Under the pieces are notes generated by a model. The model was not told the DNA's origin. It saw only the letters and a list, made by a program, of their open reading frames with translations, and did not search any database. This document shows positions 9,236 through 18,844 of a DNA stretch of 64,000 nucleotides, piece by piece (the stretch's first letter is position 1; each line of letters opens with the position of its first letter). Origin of the DNA: Clostridiales bacterium Firm_16 (GTDB lineage Bacteria > Bacillota > Clostridia > Saccharofermentanales > Saccharofermentanaceae). The stretch covers positions 47,504 to 111,503 of the forward strand of contig LVAV01000006.1 of assembly GCA_001604185.1 (NCBI GenBank), in the 5' to 3' direction. Both the position numbers and the translations under genes were made by a program.

Positions 9236-9246
9236 TAACGTTTCGC
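9236..9246. promoter_or_regulatory. LacI-family-like operator, copy 1
   Basis: GTAACGTTTCG, the exact reverse complement of the ten-base core at the left window edge. It lies about 115 bases upstream of the binding-protein gene. Probable repressor or catabolite-type site; the regulator is not in the window. Confidence 0.5.
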
Positions 9247-9270
9247 GCACATTTATTGCGAATTCATGAG

Positions 9271-9282
9271 CGAAACGTTTCG
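9271..9282. promoter_or_regulatory. LacI-family-like operator, copy 2, perfect palindrome
   Basis: CGAAACGTTTCG is a perfect 12-bp palindrome flanked by GAG and TTC. It sits directly before the -35 region of the plus-strand promoter of the DUF624 gene and 35 bp from the first operator, suggesting joint control of both divergent units. Confidence 0.6.
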
Positions 9283-9285
9283 TTC

Positions 9286-9314
9286 TTTATCTTTCCTTAA
9301 GGTGTTGGTATAAT
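9286..9314 (+). promoter_or_regulatory. Extended -10 promoter of the DUF624 gene
   Basis: TGGTATAAT gives an extended -10 (TATAAT at 9309-9314); the -35 position holds a weak TTTATC 17 bases earlier. The gene start is about 55 bases downstream. Confidence 0.55.
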
Positions 9315-9369
9315 CTTTCTCATGTAATCATCTTCTGTGATGAAATCCACCTTATCTGAGGTTCTATAT

Positions 9370-10254
9370 ATGAACGAGATTTTTAACTCTAATAACCCGG
9401 CCATGCGGTTCCTGACAAATCTGTTCAACATCGCCTGGGTCAACCTGATTTTCCTGTTTACGTGCCTGCCGATCATCACTATCGGCCCTTCTCTGTGCGC
9501 TTTATATAAAGTATGTCTTCTGATCGTAAGTGGTCAGGACCCCATAGTTGCCACGGTCTACTTCACCGAATTCAAGAACAGCTTTAAGAAAGGTACGATC
9601 ATGTGGCTCGGCGTGCTCGTGCTGAGCATTCTTTTCGGCATCGAGCTCTACGGCATCTACTTCCGCCCGGATCTGGTCAGCGAGAACCTCAAATTCCTCC
9701 AGTATCCGGTATGGGTCATGATCTTCCTGGTCGCCCAGGTCTTCCTCTACGGCTTCGCATTGCTGGCCATGTTCGAGAATTCCCTGATCAACACCATCAA
9801 GAACGCGGTCCTTCTGAGTATCAAGAACTTCATGATCACGATCCTTCTTCTGGTGATCTGGCTCTTCACCCCCCTCATGATGAACACCTTCCAGGGTTTT
9901 ATCCTGGGCTTCCTGGTTTTCGAACTCTTCTTCAACATGGCGCTGCGTGTCTACATCTGCTCCATCTTCCTGCACCGGGCTTTCGGCCTGAAGCGTTTCA
10001 AATTCGACCGCCGTGGCGGAGTAACCGAGGTCATCTATGACGAGAACGGCAACCCCGTCGAGCAGGCCATTGATGACTCCGACTACCTCGAATCGCATTC
10101 CGAGGATCCTGACGATGACACAGAATCCGCAGACGCAGATTCGTCCGAAGCTGACAAGGAAACCGACAACGCAGAGACCACAGCAGAGTCCTCTGACGCT
10201 GAGACCACAGCCGACTCCCCGGCCGACGAGACCTCAGGAAAAGACGAGGAATAA
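9370..10254 (+). CDS. DUF624 (YesL-type) membrane protein
   Basis: A 294-residue protein with about five membrane segments; the N-terminal half (NPAMRFLTNLFNIAWVNLI and LPIITIGPSLCALYKV) is typical of DUF624/YesL proteins, which are commonly encoded beside sugar ABC transporters. Function is unknown. The last 55 residues are a low-complexity Asp/Glu/Ser/Thr tail. The start at 9370 is supported by tgagg eight bases upstream; an ATG at 9337 lacks a ribosome site. It is divergent from the sugar ABC operon and shares its operators. Confidence 0.85.
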   Translation: MNEIFNSNNPAMRFLTNLFNIAWVNLIFLFTCLPIITIGPSLCALYKVCLLIVSGQDPIVATVYFTEFKNSFKKGTIMWLGVLVLSILFGIELYGIYFRPDLVSENLKFLQYPVWVMIFLVAQVFLYGFALLAMFENSLINTIKNAVLLSIKNFMITILLLVIWLFTPLMMNTFQGFILGFLVFELFFNMALRVYICSIFLHRAFGLKRFKFDRRGGVTEVIYDENGNPVEQAIDDSDYLESHSEDPDDDTESADADSSEADKETDNAETTAESSDAETTADSPADETSGKDEE

Positions 10255-10326
10255 GAAAGCGCCCCCGCCAACGGCGAAGACGCGAACGAAGCGTGACCCG
10301 GGAGTTCCCCTCACGCAACAGATGTA

Positions 10327-10995
10327 TCAGTGTTTTTGAAAGAAGAAATACTCCGCCAAGAGTTTTTCTTCTTTTGTTTTGTCCGAGAAAGGCGAGAAAA
10401 ACATGTAATGCTTCTCATCGGAGCCCGAGTAGGCCGGCTCGAAAGACTCCAGCCCCGTGACGTTGATGGCCACCGGCACGTGCTGCTCCGATTCAAAATC
10501 CATGTAGTAGATCATGTCGCGCTGCTCCAGCTCGGCGATCTGCTCGTCCGTCAGCACGGTATGCAGATCCCGCACGCCGTTCTGCCCGAGCTCTTTGATG
10601 GAGCGGGCATTGGTCACCACGATGTCCACCACGCCGCTCGTCAGCAGAGAAATCAGCTTCTGCTGGCTGTTGACCAGATCGGTGCTCACATCGATGGACT
10701 GATCGTTGGTCGGCGCGTGATATGTACTGTCCACGGTGATCTCCTGCCCGATGCTCTGCTCATACTCCGCGAACACCAGCGGCCCGCCGTCATAACGCGC
10801 GTTGACCATGACCACGTTCAGGTACGTCTTCCGCGTCGCCTTCAGGTACGAGTTGACCAGAGAAAAAATGCAGATAATAACGATAACCGGAATGATCACC
10901 CACCACTTGTAGTAGGTCCAGAAATGCACGATCGCCCCGCGGACGCCCACTTCCTTGATATTCAGTTTCTTCTTCTCCAGACTCGGATCCGGCAT
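10327..10995 (-). CDS. Membrane-anchored protein of unknown function
   Basis: 222 residues: a short basic cytoplasmic segment with a Trp/Tyr-rich stretch (FWTYYKWWVIIP), one membrane helix near 30-50, then an extracytoplasmic domain of about 165 residues. That domain has a pattern seen in solute-binding folds (QKLISLLTSGVVDIVVTNA, then a Leu-rich helix), but I cannot assign a family. It converges on the DUF624 gene; these may form one functional neighbourhood. ATG 10995 has aaagagg upstream; a TTG at 11016 would overlap that site. Confidence 0.65.
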   Translation of the reverse strand: MPDPSLEKKKLNIKEVGVRGAIVHFWTYYKWWVIIPVIVIICIFSLVNSYLKATRKTYLNVVMVNARYDGGPLVFAEYEQSIGQEITVDSTYHAPTNDQSIDVSTDLVNSQQKLISLLTSGVVDIVVTNARSIKELGQNGVRDLHTVLTDEQIAELEQRDMIYYMDFESEQHVPVAINVTGLESFEPAYSGSDEKHYMFFSPFSDKTKEEKLLAEYFFFQKH

Positions 10996-11174
10996 AACGC
11001 TTCCAACCTCTTTCAATTGTTTTCATAAGCAAAAGATATGATAACAGAAAAAACGGCCCGAGAAAATATCCCGAACCATTCCCCCGCCGCCTCGTGAAAA
11101 ACTCTCGCCCCGAAAAGTCAAAATCTAAACCGAGATCACCGAAACCCATTAAGATTCATCCACGAAACCGATTC

Positions 11175-11218
11175 AAAAAGCCCCCGAAATCTACGAAACC
11201 GATTTCAGAAGGCTTTTT
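11175..11218. terminator. Bidirectional terminator-like hairpin
   Basis: AAAAGCC...GGCTTTT outer stem with an inner GAAATC/GATTTC stem, flanked by A-runs on one side and T-runs on the other, so it could act in either direction. It lies about 250 bases downstream of accDA. The 450-base gap around it holds no gene; besides this hairpin it contains the long palindrome at 11347-11476. Confidence 0.6.
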
Positions 11219-11346
11219 GCTTATGTATAGTTATATAGAATATTATTCCTATTACGCGCACGCGCGTTTATATATGCGTCCTTCCCAAACAGCCCGAGAA
11301 AGTCCGCGCCCCCACTCCCCAAGGCAGCCCCCGAGAGAGTCCGCCC

Positions 11347-11476
11347 AATTTCTAAAGGGACACGCACCCGCGAGCAAATTGCCTTGCTGAGGTGCGCTTA
11401 CGCAGGCACGAAGTGCCGAGGACCAAGCACCGAGGCAAGGCATTTGCCCCGCGGGCGCCGGTGCCCCTTAGAAATT
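11347..11476. repeat. 130-bp long imperfect palindrome overlapping the accDA stop codon
   Basis: Arms of about 41 bases pair: 11347-11387 (AATTTCTAAAGGG...GCCTTGC) with 11435-11476 (GCAAGG...CCCCTTAGAAATT), with only a few mismatches. The loop of about 47 bases has its own small hairpin, GGCACGAAGTGCC. The accDA TAA codon (11468-11470) lies inside the right arm. It could be a small mobile palindromic element, an mRNA 3' stabiliser or a terminator without a T-run. Composition is GC-rich compared with the flanking gap. Confidence 0.8.
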
Positions 11477-13243
11477 CCGGAATCTCTGGTATCTCGTCTC
11501 CGGCAGCATCTCGCGGTCTGACGTCAGATATTTACACAGGAATCTCTTAATCACTCGCTCGAGGTAATCGCAGGTCCTGCCGAAGTTCTCTTTGTTGAGG
11601 TCTTCTTTCGGCTCCGGAATAATACCGTCGATGATCTTCATCTTCAGAAGATACTCGGAGGAGAGCTTCATCTCTTCCGAAGCTTTCGGTGCCAGAGCCG
11701 CGTCTTTCCAGAGGATACTGGCGTATCCTTCCGGAGAAAGGATGGCGTAGATGGCATTCTCCAGCATCCAGACTTCGTCGGCCACAGCCATAGCCAGGGC
11801 ACCGCCGGAACCACCTTCACCGATAACCACGGAGAAGACCGGAGTTTTCAGCGTGGACATTTCATAGAGATTATCTGCGATGGCATGCGCCTGTCCCCGC
11901 TCCTCTGCCTCCATACCGCAGAAAGCGCCGGGGGTATCGACGAATAACAATACCGGGCGATGGAACTTCTCCGCCTGCTTCATGAGGCGCAGAGCTTTTC
12001 GATAACCCTCCGGAGAAGGCATACCGAAATTACGGGAAATATTCTCCGAGGTGGACTTGCCCTTGGCCTCGGCAATCACCGTCACATTGACACCGTGGAA
12101 AGTAGCCAGACCGCCGATGATGGCTTTGTCATCACCGAATCTTCTGTCTCCGTGGAGCTCGAAGAAATCCGGGAAGAGACGCTCGATATAGTCCGAAGCG
12201 ATAGGGCGCTCCTTCTGACGAGACAGGCACACCTTCTCCCAGGCCGTTCTTCTGGCATTCTTATTCGCATGCGATCTGGGGTTCTCCGGCGGACCGAAGC
12301 GTGGGGCATCGTTGCCCTCGTGACGGTGCAGGAGCTGCTCCAGAGTATCTTTCATATCGCGACGGTCCACGATGGCATCCACAAAACCGTGGTGTACCAG
12401 GAATTCGGAGCGCTGAAAGCCTTCCGGAAGTTCCTGACCGATGGTCTGGGAGATCACGCGGGGGCCGGCAAAACCGATGAGGGCGTCCGGCTCGGCCAGG
12501 ATGATATCACCCAGCATGGCAAAGCTTGCGGACACACCGCCGGTGGTGGGATCTGTCAGGACCGAAATATAAAGGAGGCCGGCGTCGCTGTGACGCTTCA
12601 GGGCCGCGGAAGTCTTGGCCATCTGCATCAGGGACACGATGCCCTCCTGCATACGGGCACCGCCGGAGCAGGTGAAGATCACCACCGGAAGCTTCTGCTC
12701 CGTAGCGCGCTCGACGGCGCGGGTGATCTTCTCTCCGACGATCTTACCCATAGATGCCATCATGAAGGAACTGTCCATAACACAGATGACGGCATCCTGG
12801 GCGCCGATCTTTCCACGTCCGGTAATGACCGCCTCGGTAAGAGAGGTCTTCGCCTTCAGTTTCTCAAGTTTCTCCTCGTAACCGGGAGTATCCAGCGGAT
12901 TGGCAAATCCGATATCGCTGTCCCACTCTTCAAAAGTCCCCGCATCGCATATTTCTTTAATACGCTCTTTTGCCGAGACCCGGGTGTGATGGGCGCACTC
13001 CGGGCACACACCCATATTGCGCAGCAGATCTTCGGTGAAGATAGTCTTGCTGCAGTGCGGGCAGCGCATGATGATGCCCTGGGGTGCCGACGGCTTGTTC
13101 ACATGGTCGGCGTCATTTCCGGCCAGAGCCGCTTCTTCCCCCTCATGGAGACGGCGGGCCGCCTCGTCCATGGAGATCTCTTTGGCATTAGAAGCCGGCG
13201 GGGCTTCGTAATTGGTCTTCTTAAAAAGATAGCGTAATTCCAT
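11468..13243 (-). CDS. accDA: Acetyl-CoA carboxylase carboxyltransferase, fused beta and alpha subunits
   Basis: 591 residues in one frame. Residues 55-300 are AccD: a zinc ribbon with Cys61, Cys64, Cys80 and Cys83, then the carboxyltransferase fold ([25 protein letters not shown]). From about 330 on is AccA ([48 protein letters not shown]). It transfers carboxyl from carboxybiotin on AccB to acetyl-CoA, making malonyl-CoA. In most Firmicutes these are two adjacent genes; here no stop separates them. Last gene of the fab operon, three bases after accC. Confidence 0.95.
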   Translation of the reverse strand: MELRYLFKKTNYEAPPASNAKEISMDEAARRLHEGEEAALAGNDADHVNKPSAPQGIIMRCPHCSKTIFTEDLLRNMGVCPECAHHTRVSAKERIKEICDAGTFEEWDSDIGFANPLDTPGYEEKLEKLKAKTSLTEAVITGRGKIGAQDAVICVMDSSFMMASMGKIVGEKITRAVERATEQKLPVVIFTCSGGARMQEGIVSLMQMAKTSAALKRHSDAGLLYISVLTDPTTGGVSASFAMLGDIILAEPDALIGFAGPRVISQTIGQELPEGFQRSEFLVHHGFVDAIVDRRDMKDTLEQLLHRHEGNDAPRFGPPENPRSHANKNARRTAWEKVCLSRQKERPIASDYIERLFPDFFELHGDRRFGDDKAIIGGLATFHGVNVTVIAEAKGKSTSENISRNFGMPSPEGYRKALRLMKQAEKFHRPVLLFVDTPGAFCGMEAEERGQAHAIADNLYEMSTLKTPVFSVVIGEGGSGGALAMAVADEVWMLENAIYAILSPEGYASILWKDAALAPKASEEMKLSSEYLLKMKIIDGIIPEPKEDLNKENFGRTCDYLERVIKRFLCKYLTSDREMLPETRYQRFRNF

Positions 13244-13246
13244 ACA

Positions 13247-14644
13247 TTACCTCTTTTTCGTTTTTCTCTTCTTGGTGGTGCCGCCCTTCTTCTCCGGCTT
13301 CTCGTTGTTTCTGACACGCTCGATGAAATCGATGTCGGTCTTGCCGGCGATGAAGTCCGGATGGTTGATCAGCTCATACAGATAGTCCACATTGGTCTTG
13401 ATGCCCGTGATGATGACTTCACCCAGCGCGGTCTGCATCTTGCGGATGGCTTCCGCACGGGAAGGTGCGTAAACACTGAGCTTGGCCAGCATGGAGTCGT
13501 AGTAAGGCGGGATCTCGAGTCCGGCAAAAATCGCGGAATCGATTCGTACACCCGGGCCGCCGGGGAGGTACACGCCCTGGATCTTACCCGGACAGGGGCG
13601 GAACTTTTTCTCCGGATCCTCGGCATTGATACGGCACTCGATGGAGTGGCCGGTGAGCTGGACGTCTTCCTGGGCGAACCACAGTTTCTCGCCGGAAGCG
13701 ATGCGGATCTGGGCCTTGATCAGGTCAATGCCCGTGACCCATTCCGTGATCGGATGCTCTACCTGGATACGGGTGTTCATCTCCATGAAGTAGTAATTGC
13801 CGTTGGGCTCCAGCAGGAACTCGACGGTGCCGGCATTCTCGTAATGCACGGCTTTGGCCGCAGCCACGGCGCTGTTGCAGATCTTCTCGCGGAGCTCGGG
13901 ACTCAGTGAATCGCAGAGGGTCTCTTCGATAATCTTCTGGTGGTTTCTCTGGATGGAGCAGTCACGCTCGCCCAGGTGCACCACGTTGCCGAACTTGTCG
14001 GCCAGGATCTGCACCTCAATGTGTTTGGGGTGCTCGATGTAGTGTTCGATGTACATGGATGCGTCGCCAAAAGCACCTCTGGCCTCGGCCTGTGCGGTAA
14101 AGAAGGCCTGTTCGAAGCCCTCTTCGCTCTTGGCCACACGCATACCCTTACCGCCACCGCCAAGGGAAGCCTTGATGATGACCGGGTATCCGGCGCGGAG
14201 AGCCAGTTCTCTGGCAGTCTTCACATCGGTGACGGCCTGGGCGGAACCCGGAATGGTCGGAACACCCGCCTCCTGCATGGTCTTTTTTGCCTGGGCCTTA
14301 TTGCCGGCGGCAGCGATCATGCGGGAATCCGGACCGATGAAGTTAATATTGCATTTCTCGCAGATCTGGACGAAACGGCTGTCCTCGGAGAGGAATCCGA
14401 AGCCCGGATGGATGGCGTCGGCGCCGGAAACGATGGTGGCGCTGACGATGCGGCTGATGTCCAGATAACTTTCGTTGGAAGGCGCGGCACCGATGCAGAT
14501 GGTCTCGTCGGCCAGCTGCGCATGGAGCGCGTTTTTGTCGGCTTCGGAGCAGACGGCAACCGTCTGGATGCCCATCTCACGGCAGGCGCGGATGATGCGG
14601 ACGGCGATCTCGCCGCGGTTGGCGATCAAAACTTTACGGATCAT
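13247..14644 (-). CDS. accC: Biotin carboxylase subunit of acetyl-CoA carboxylase
   Basis: 465 residues, ATP-grasp enzyme that carboxylates biotin on AccB. Conserved features include IANRGEIAVRIIRACRE at the N-terminus, the glycine-rich loop KASLGGGGKGMR, EYIEHPKHIEVQ and the MNTRIQVEHPITE signature. The end carries an unusual basic tail of about 15 residues rich in Lys, Arg and Thr. It overlaps fabZ by four bases. Confidence 0.96.
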   Translation of the reverse strand: MIRKVLIANRGEIAVRIIRACREMGIQTVAVCSEADKNALHAQLADETICIGAAPSNESYLDISRIVSATIVSGADAIHPGFGFLSEDSRFVQICEKCNINFIGPDSRMIAAAGNKAQAKKTMQEAGVPTIPGSAQAVTDVKTARELALRAGYPVIIKASLGGGGKGMRVAKSEEGFEQAFFTAQAEARGAFGDASMYIEHYIEHPKHIEVQILADKFGNVVHLGERDCSIQRNHQKIIEETLCDSLSPELREKICNSAVAAAKAVHYENAGTVEFLLEPNGNYYFMEMNTRIQVEHPITEWVTGIDLIKAQIRIASGEKLWFAQEDVQLTGHSIECRINAEDPEKKFRPCPGKIQGVYLPGGPGVRIDSAIFAGLEIPPYYDSMLAKLSVYAPSRAEAIRKMQTALGEVIITGIKTNVDYLYELINHPDFIAGKTDIDFIERVRNNEKPEKKGGTTKKRKTKKR

Positions 14645-15132
14645 GCTTCGTTCCCACTTTCTGCGGAAGCGCCGTTGTCTGCCGCGGACTCGTCCTTGGC
14701 CGGCAGGATGGCGAACTTGATGATGCAGTCGCAGGCCACTTCGTAGCCTACGGAAGCCACGCCGTGACCCATGCCAACAGGTCCGCGGAGAGCGGTGATC
14801 TCAGTCTTCAGTGTCAGGACGTCACCCGGCACTACCGGACGCTTGAATTTGCATTTGTCGATCCCGGCAAAAACAGCGATACGGCCTTTGAATTCTTCTT
14901 TGCAGAGGATGGCCACCGCGCCGGTCTGGGCCAGGGCTTCGACCTGAAGGACGCCCGGCATGATGGGCATTTCCGGGAAGTGTCCCTGGAAATACGGCTC
15001 ATCGTACGTGATGCACTTTCTGCCGATGGCGTACTCGCCTTCTTTGAAATCCTCGATGGCGTCCACCAGAAGGAATGGGGAACGGTGAGGAAGGATGTCC
15101 ATGATCTCTCTCGTAGTCAGTGCTTTTGCCAT
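14641..15132 (-). CDS. fabZ: 3-hydroxyacyl-ACP dehydratase
   Basis: 163 residues of hot-dog fold. The signature HRSPFLLVD is near 16-25; the catalytic His is in YFQGHFPEMPIMPG, followed by the conserved Glu in EALAQTGAV. It dehydrates 3-hydroxyacyl-ACP in each elongation cycle. The last 18 residues are a low-complexity Ala/Glu/Ser/Asn tail beyond the usual length. It overlaps accC by four bases. Confidence 0.95.
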   Translation of the reverse strand: MAKALTTREIMDILPHRSPFLLVDAIEDFKEGEYAIGRKCITYDEPYFQGHFPEMPIMPGVLQVEALAQTGAVAILCKEEFKGRIAVFAGIDKCKFKRPVVPGDVLTLKTEITALRGPVGMGHGVASVGYEVACDCIIKFAILPAKDESAADNGASAESGNEA

Positions 15133-15276
15133 AGTAATTACCTCATATTATTTGCCCTGGGCGGGGAGCCCGGCGGGCGGTCATATTTCTTGCCCGGCAA
15201 AAACTCTGCCAGGCGGTCATTTCTTTGTTCTTTCCTGCGAAGGCGCCGTGCGGATCCTCGGGCGCCGGTGGGCAGA

Positions 15277-15783
15277 TTACTTACTGATACGGAACAGGGT
15301 CTGGCCGTACTCGACTTTGCCCTCGTTCTCTACCAGGATCTCTTCGACTACGCCGTCAAAATCACTTTCGATCTCGTTCATCATCTTCATGGCTTCGATG
15401 ATGCCCAGGACCTGGCCTTTCTTAACGGTGTCGCCGATGCTGACGAAGGGCTTCTCTCCTGCGGCCGGGGCTCTGTAGAAGACGCCTACCAGCGGAGAGA
15501 TGACCTCCTGGATGTTTTCTTTCTTTTCCGAAGTTTCGGTCGGAGCCGCTGCTTCAGATACGGTCTGGGCCGGAGCAGCAGGTGCCGCTACGATGTTCTG
15601 GGCCGGAAGCTCAGCTGCATTGACGTAGACGGTGGAAGCGCTCTTTCTTCCCGAGATGGAAAGATGGGTCTCGCCCTGGGAGAATTCGAAATTCTCGACA
15701 TCGGAGTCAGATACGGCCTTGATGATCGAGATCACTTCTTCGACGGACATGCCGGATGGATGGGAATTGGTATTGGTCGCCAT
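15277..15783 (-). CDS. accB: Biotin carboxyl carrier protein
   Basis: 168 residues. The C-terminal biotinyl domain holds EAMKMMNE with Lys133 as the biotinylated residue; the middle is an Ala/Pro/Glu-rich linker and the N-terminus a short helical domain, the usual AccB layout. It carries carboxybiotin between AccC and AccDA. It lies 15 bases after fabF; the 144 bases between accB and fabZ show no further element. Confidence 0.96.
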   Translation of the reverse strand: MATNTNSHPSGMSVEEVISIIKAVSDSDVENFEFSQGETHLSISGRKSASTVYVNAAELPAQNIVAAPAAPAQTVSEAAAPTETSEKKENIQEVISPLVGVFYRAPAAGEKPFVSIGDTVKKGQVLGIIEAMKMMNEIESDFDGVVEEILVENEGKVEYGQTLFRISK

Positions 15784-15798
15784 GTTCTTTTCTCCTTC

Positions 15799-17034
15799 TT
15801 ATTTCTCGTATTTCTTCATGATGATGGATGCATTGTGGCCGCCGAATCCCAGGGAGTTGCTCATTGCGTAGTTGACTTCCTGTTCGTAGGACCGGCCGAA
15901 GCAGTAGTTCAGATCCATCTCGTCCTCGGTCTCCGTGGAGCCCATGGTCTGGTGGATGAAGCCTTCCTGCAGGGACTTGGCCAGCACGATGGCCTCGATG
16001 GCGCCGGCAGCACCCAGCAGGTGGCCGGTCATGGACTTGGTGGAGTTGATTTTCACGTTGTAAGCGGCCTCGCCCATAGCCATCTTGATGGCGCGGGTCT
16101 CGAAGAGGTCGTTGTGGTGGGTGGATGTGCCGTGGGCGTTGATGTAGTCCAGCTGGTCAGCGGTGATGCCTGCATCTTCGATGGCGGCCATCATGGCGTG
16201 AGCTGCGCCTACACCGGATTCTTCCGGAGAGGTAATGTGGTATGCGTCGCAGGTTGCGCCGTAACCTACCATCTCGGCGTAGATCTTCGCGCCGCGCTTG
16301 ATGGCGTGTTCATATTCTTCCAGCACGATGACGCCAGCGCCCTCGCCGAGGACGAAGCCGTCTCTGTTCTTGTCAAAAGGAATCGAAGCGTGCATCGGGT
16401 CTTCGCTGGTGGAGAGGGCCTTGAGTGCACAGAATCCGGCCACGCCCATAGGGCAGATGGCGGCTTCGGTACCGCCGGCCAGGATCACGTCGGCTTCGTT
16501 GGCACGGATGCTTCTGTAAGCTTCTCCGATAGAATTGGTGCCGGATGCGCAGGCTGTGACTACGTCGATGTTCTTACCCTTGAAGCCAGTGACGATAGCG
16601 ATGTTACCGGCTGCCATGTTGGAGATCATAAGCGGGATATAAAGCGGTCCGATCTTGTTCGGTCCGAATTCCAGAAGACGGGAGTGCTCGCGCTCTGTTG
16701 CCTGCATGGAGCCTACGCCGGAACCGACGATGACACCGCAACGGTAAGCATCTTCCTCCTCGATCTTGATCCCGGAATCGGAAACAGCCATGAGGGCAGC
16801 GGCAGCTGCGTACTGAGAGAAGGGTTCCATTCTCTTGGCTGTCTTAAAGTCCATGTACTCGTCCGGCTTGAAGTCCTTAACTTCACCGGCAACCTTGGCC
16901 TTGTACTCGGTCGTGTCGAACTTGGTGATCGGCCCGATGCCGACTTTGCCGGCCTTGATATTCTGCCAGAATTCTTCGGCGGTGTTGCCCAGCGGTGTGA
17001 CCGCGCCCATTCCTGTAACCACTACTCTTCTCAT
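15799..17034 (-). CDS. fabF: 3-oxoacyl-ACP synthase II
   Basis: 411 residues, condensing enzyme with the Cys-His-His triad visible: Cys in VTACASGTNSIG, His in INAHGTSTHHND and His in STKSMTGHLLGAAGA. It elongates acyl-ACP with malonyl-ACP. The N-terminal RRVVVTGMGAVTPLG is typical. It sits between fabG and accB in the operon. Confidence 0.97.
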   Translation of the reverse strand: MRRVVVTGMGAVTPLGNTAEEFWQNIKAGKVGIGPITKFDTTEYKAKVAGEVKDFKPDEYMDFKTAKRMEPFSQYAAAAALMAVSDSGIKIEEEDAYRCGVIVGSGVGSMQATEREHSRLLEFGPNKIGPLYIPLMISNMAAGNIAIVTGFKGKNIDVVTACASGTNSIGEAYRSIRANEADVILAGGTEAAICPMGVAGFCALKALSTSEDPMHASIPFDKNRDGFVLGEGAGVIVLEEYEHAIKRGAKIYAEMVGYGATCDAYHITSPEESGVGAAHAMMAAIEDAGITADQLDYINAHGTSTHHNDLFETRAIKMAMGEAAYNVKINSTKSMTGHLLGAAGAIEAIVLAKSLQEGFIHQTMGSTETEDEMDLNYCFGRSYEQEVNYAMSNSLGFGGHNASIIMKKYEK

Positions 17035-17177
17035 GTTGTTCTACCTTTCTTTATCCGGCCTCTCGGGACCGGGGATTTCCGACCGCGGCGCGGCCGGTAT
17101 TCTCATGGCCGTGCTCCGGCCGTTATTTCTTCGTTCCGTGGCCGCGCGTGTGCGCCGGTCCCGGCCCGATTGATTTC

Positions 17178-17912
17178 TTACATGCACATGCCGCCGTCGA
17201 CCGTCAGCACCTGTCCTGTGATATAGTCTGCTTTCTCAGAAGCCAGGAATCCGATGGCATTGGCGATGTCTTCCGGCTTCGCGGTGCGCTTCAGCGGTAC
17301 CATGTTGAGGAAGGCTTCCTTGACCTTGTCGCTGAGCACGTCCGTCATATCGGTCTCCACGAATCCCGGAGCCACCGCATTCACGTTGATTCCACGCGAC
17401 CCGAGTTCTTTTGCCAGAGACTTGGTAAAACCGATGATGCCGGCTTTGGAGGCGGCGTAGTTGGCCTGACCTGCGTTGCCCTGGATGCCTACGATGGAGG
17501 CGATGTTGATGATCTTTCCGCTTCTCTGCTTCATCATGATGGCGGCACAGGCCTTGCTGAACAGGAAGCAGCCCTTGAGGTTGGTGTCGATGACGGCGTC
17601 AAAATCTTCTTCCGACATGCGCAGCAGGAGTCCGTCTTTGGTGACGCCGGCGTTGTTGACCAGCACGTCCACGGATCCGAAAGTCTCGCAGACATTCTCT
17701 ACGGCCACGTCCACAGCGGTCTTGTCCTTGACGTCGCACTGGATGGCGATGGCTTCTACGCCGTTCTCCTTACAGGCCGCGCAGGTTTCGTCTGCTTTTG
17801 CCTGATTCCCGTGAAAAATCACGGCTACGTTCATGCCCATTTTGCTCAGTTCGATGGCGGTTGCGCGGCCGATGCCGCGGGAGCCGCCGGTTACGATTGC
17901 TGTCTTTGTCAT
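17178..17912 (-). CDS. fabG: 3-oxoacyl-ACP reductase
   Basis: 244-residue short-chain dehydrogenase. The cofactor loop TGGSRGIGRA is near 8-17, NNAGVT near 87 and the catalytic YAASKAG near 151-157. It reduces 3-oxoacyl-ACP with NADPH. It overlaps fabD by four bases, implying translational coupling. Confidence 0.97.
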   Translation of the reverse strand: MTKTAIVTGGSRGIGRATAIELSKMGMNVAVIFHGNQAKADETCAACKENGVEAIAIQCDVKDKTAVDVAVENVCETFGSVDVLVNNAGVTKDGLLLRMSEEDFDAVIDTNLKGCFLFSKACAAIMMKQRSGKIINIASIVGIQGNAGQANYAASKAGIIGFTKSLAKELGSRGINVNAVAPGFVETDMTDVLSDKVKEAFLNMVPLKRTAKPEDIANAIGFLASEKADYITGQVLTVDGGMCM

Positions 17913-18844
17913 GCTTCTGCCTCCGCTTTTTCCTTGATTTTTGCGCTGACGGTCTCGATGTCCGCCAGGGTCTCGACGTTGAGGATCTCAACATCGGTCA
18001 GTGTTTTCTTTACAAAACCCGACATGGTCTTGCCGGGGCCGATTTCGATGAAGGTGTCCACGCCGGCCTTGGCCAGGGCCTCGAGGTCCTGCTGGAGCCG
18101 TACGGATCCGCTGACCTGCTTCTCCAGAAGTTCGGGGATCTCGGCGCTGTTCTCCACGATGCCGCCGGTGAGGTTGGCGGCGTATGGGGCTCTTAACTCT
18201 GCAAAAGCGACCTCATCGATGTGTTTTCTAAGTTCTTTTCCTGCGTCGGCCATGATGGGCGAGTGAAAAGGTCCGCTGCATTTGAGGGAGATCACGCGCT
18301 TGGCGCCCTTCTCCTTCAGGATCTCGCCGGCCTGTTCCACGGCTTCTTTGTAGCCCGTGATCACGATCTGGCCCGGGCAGTTGAAGTTGGCCACATATAC
18401 GCCCTCGATGCCTTCGATGGCGGCGCGGAGGGATTCTTCGTCCATGCCGATGATGGCGCTCATGCCTCCGATGTCCGGAGCGGCTTCTTCCATGATCTTG
18501 CCTCGTACGGTGACGAGCTTGATGGCGTCTTCGTAGCTCATGGCGCCGGATGCCACCAGGGCGGTGTATTCACCCAGGGAAAGTCCGCAGGTGTAGTCGG
18601 GCTTCACACCCGCATCTTCCAGTACTTCGGTTGCGGCCATGCAGGCTGTCAGCAGGCACACCTGGGTGTACTTGGTCTGGTTGAGTTCTGCTTTCTCGGC
18701 AAAACACAGTTCCGGGACGTTGTAGCCGGATATGCGGCTGGCGGTCTCGAACATCTCTTTCGCCTTGTCGCAGTTCTCGTAGAAGTCCTGCATCATGCCG
18801 TTTTTCTGGGCGCCCTGGCCCGGGTAAAGAAATGCGATCTTCAT
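17909..18844 (-). CDS. fabD: Malonyl-CoA:ACP transacylase
   Basis: 311 residues. The nucleophile elbow GLSLGEYTAL carries the active Ser near 90 and the catalytic His is in SGPFHSPIM near 200. The N-terminal IAFLYPGQGAQ is typical. It moves malonyl from CoA to ACP. It overlaps both fabK and fabG by four bases. Confidence 0.96.
   Translation of the reverse strand: MKIAFLYPGQGAQKNGMMQDFYENCDKAKEMFETASRISGYNVPELCFAEKAELNQTKYTQVCLLTACMAATEVLEDAGVKPDYTCGLSLGEYTALVASGAMSYEDAIKLVTVRGKIMEEAAPDIGGMSAIIGMDEESLRAAIEGIEGVYVANFNCPGQIVITGYKEAVEQAGEILKEKGAKRVISLKCSGPFHSPIMADAGKELRKHIDEVAFAELRAPYAANLTGGIVENSAEIPELLEKQVSGSVRLQQDLEALAKAGVDTFIEIGPGKTMSGFVKKTLTDVEILNVETLADIETVSAKIKEKAEAEA

Noticed and set aside
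14764..17226. A very long plus-strand open frame (about 820 codons) opposite accB, fabF and fabZ
   Set aside because: It is the antisense shadow of clear fatty-acid genes, with no ribosome site or recognisable domains; it arises from codon bias.
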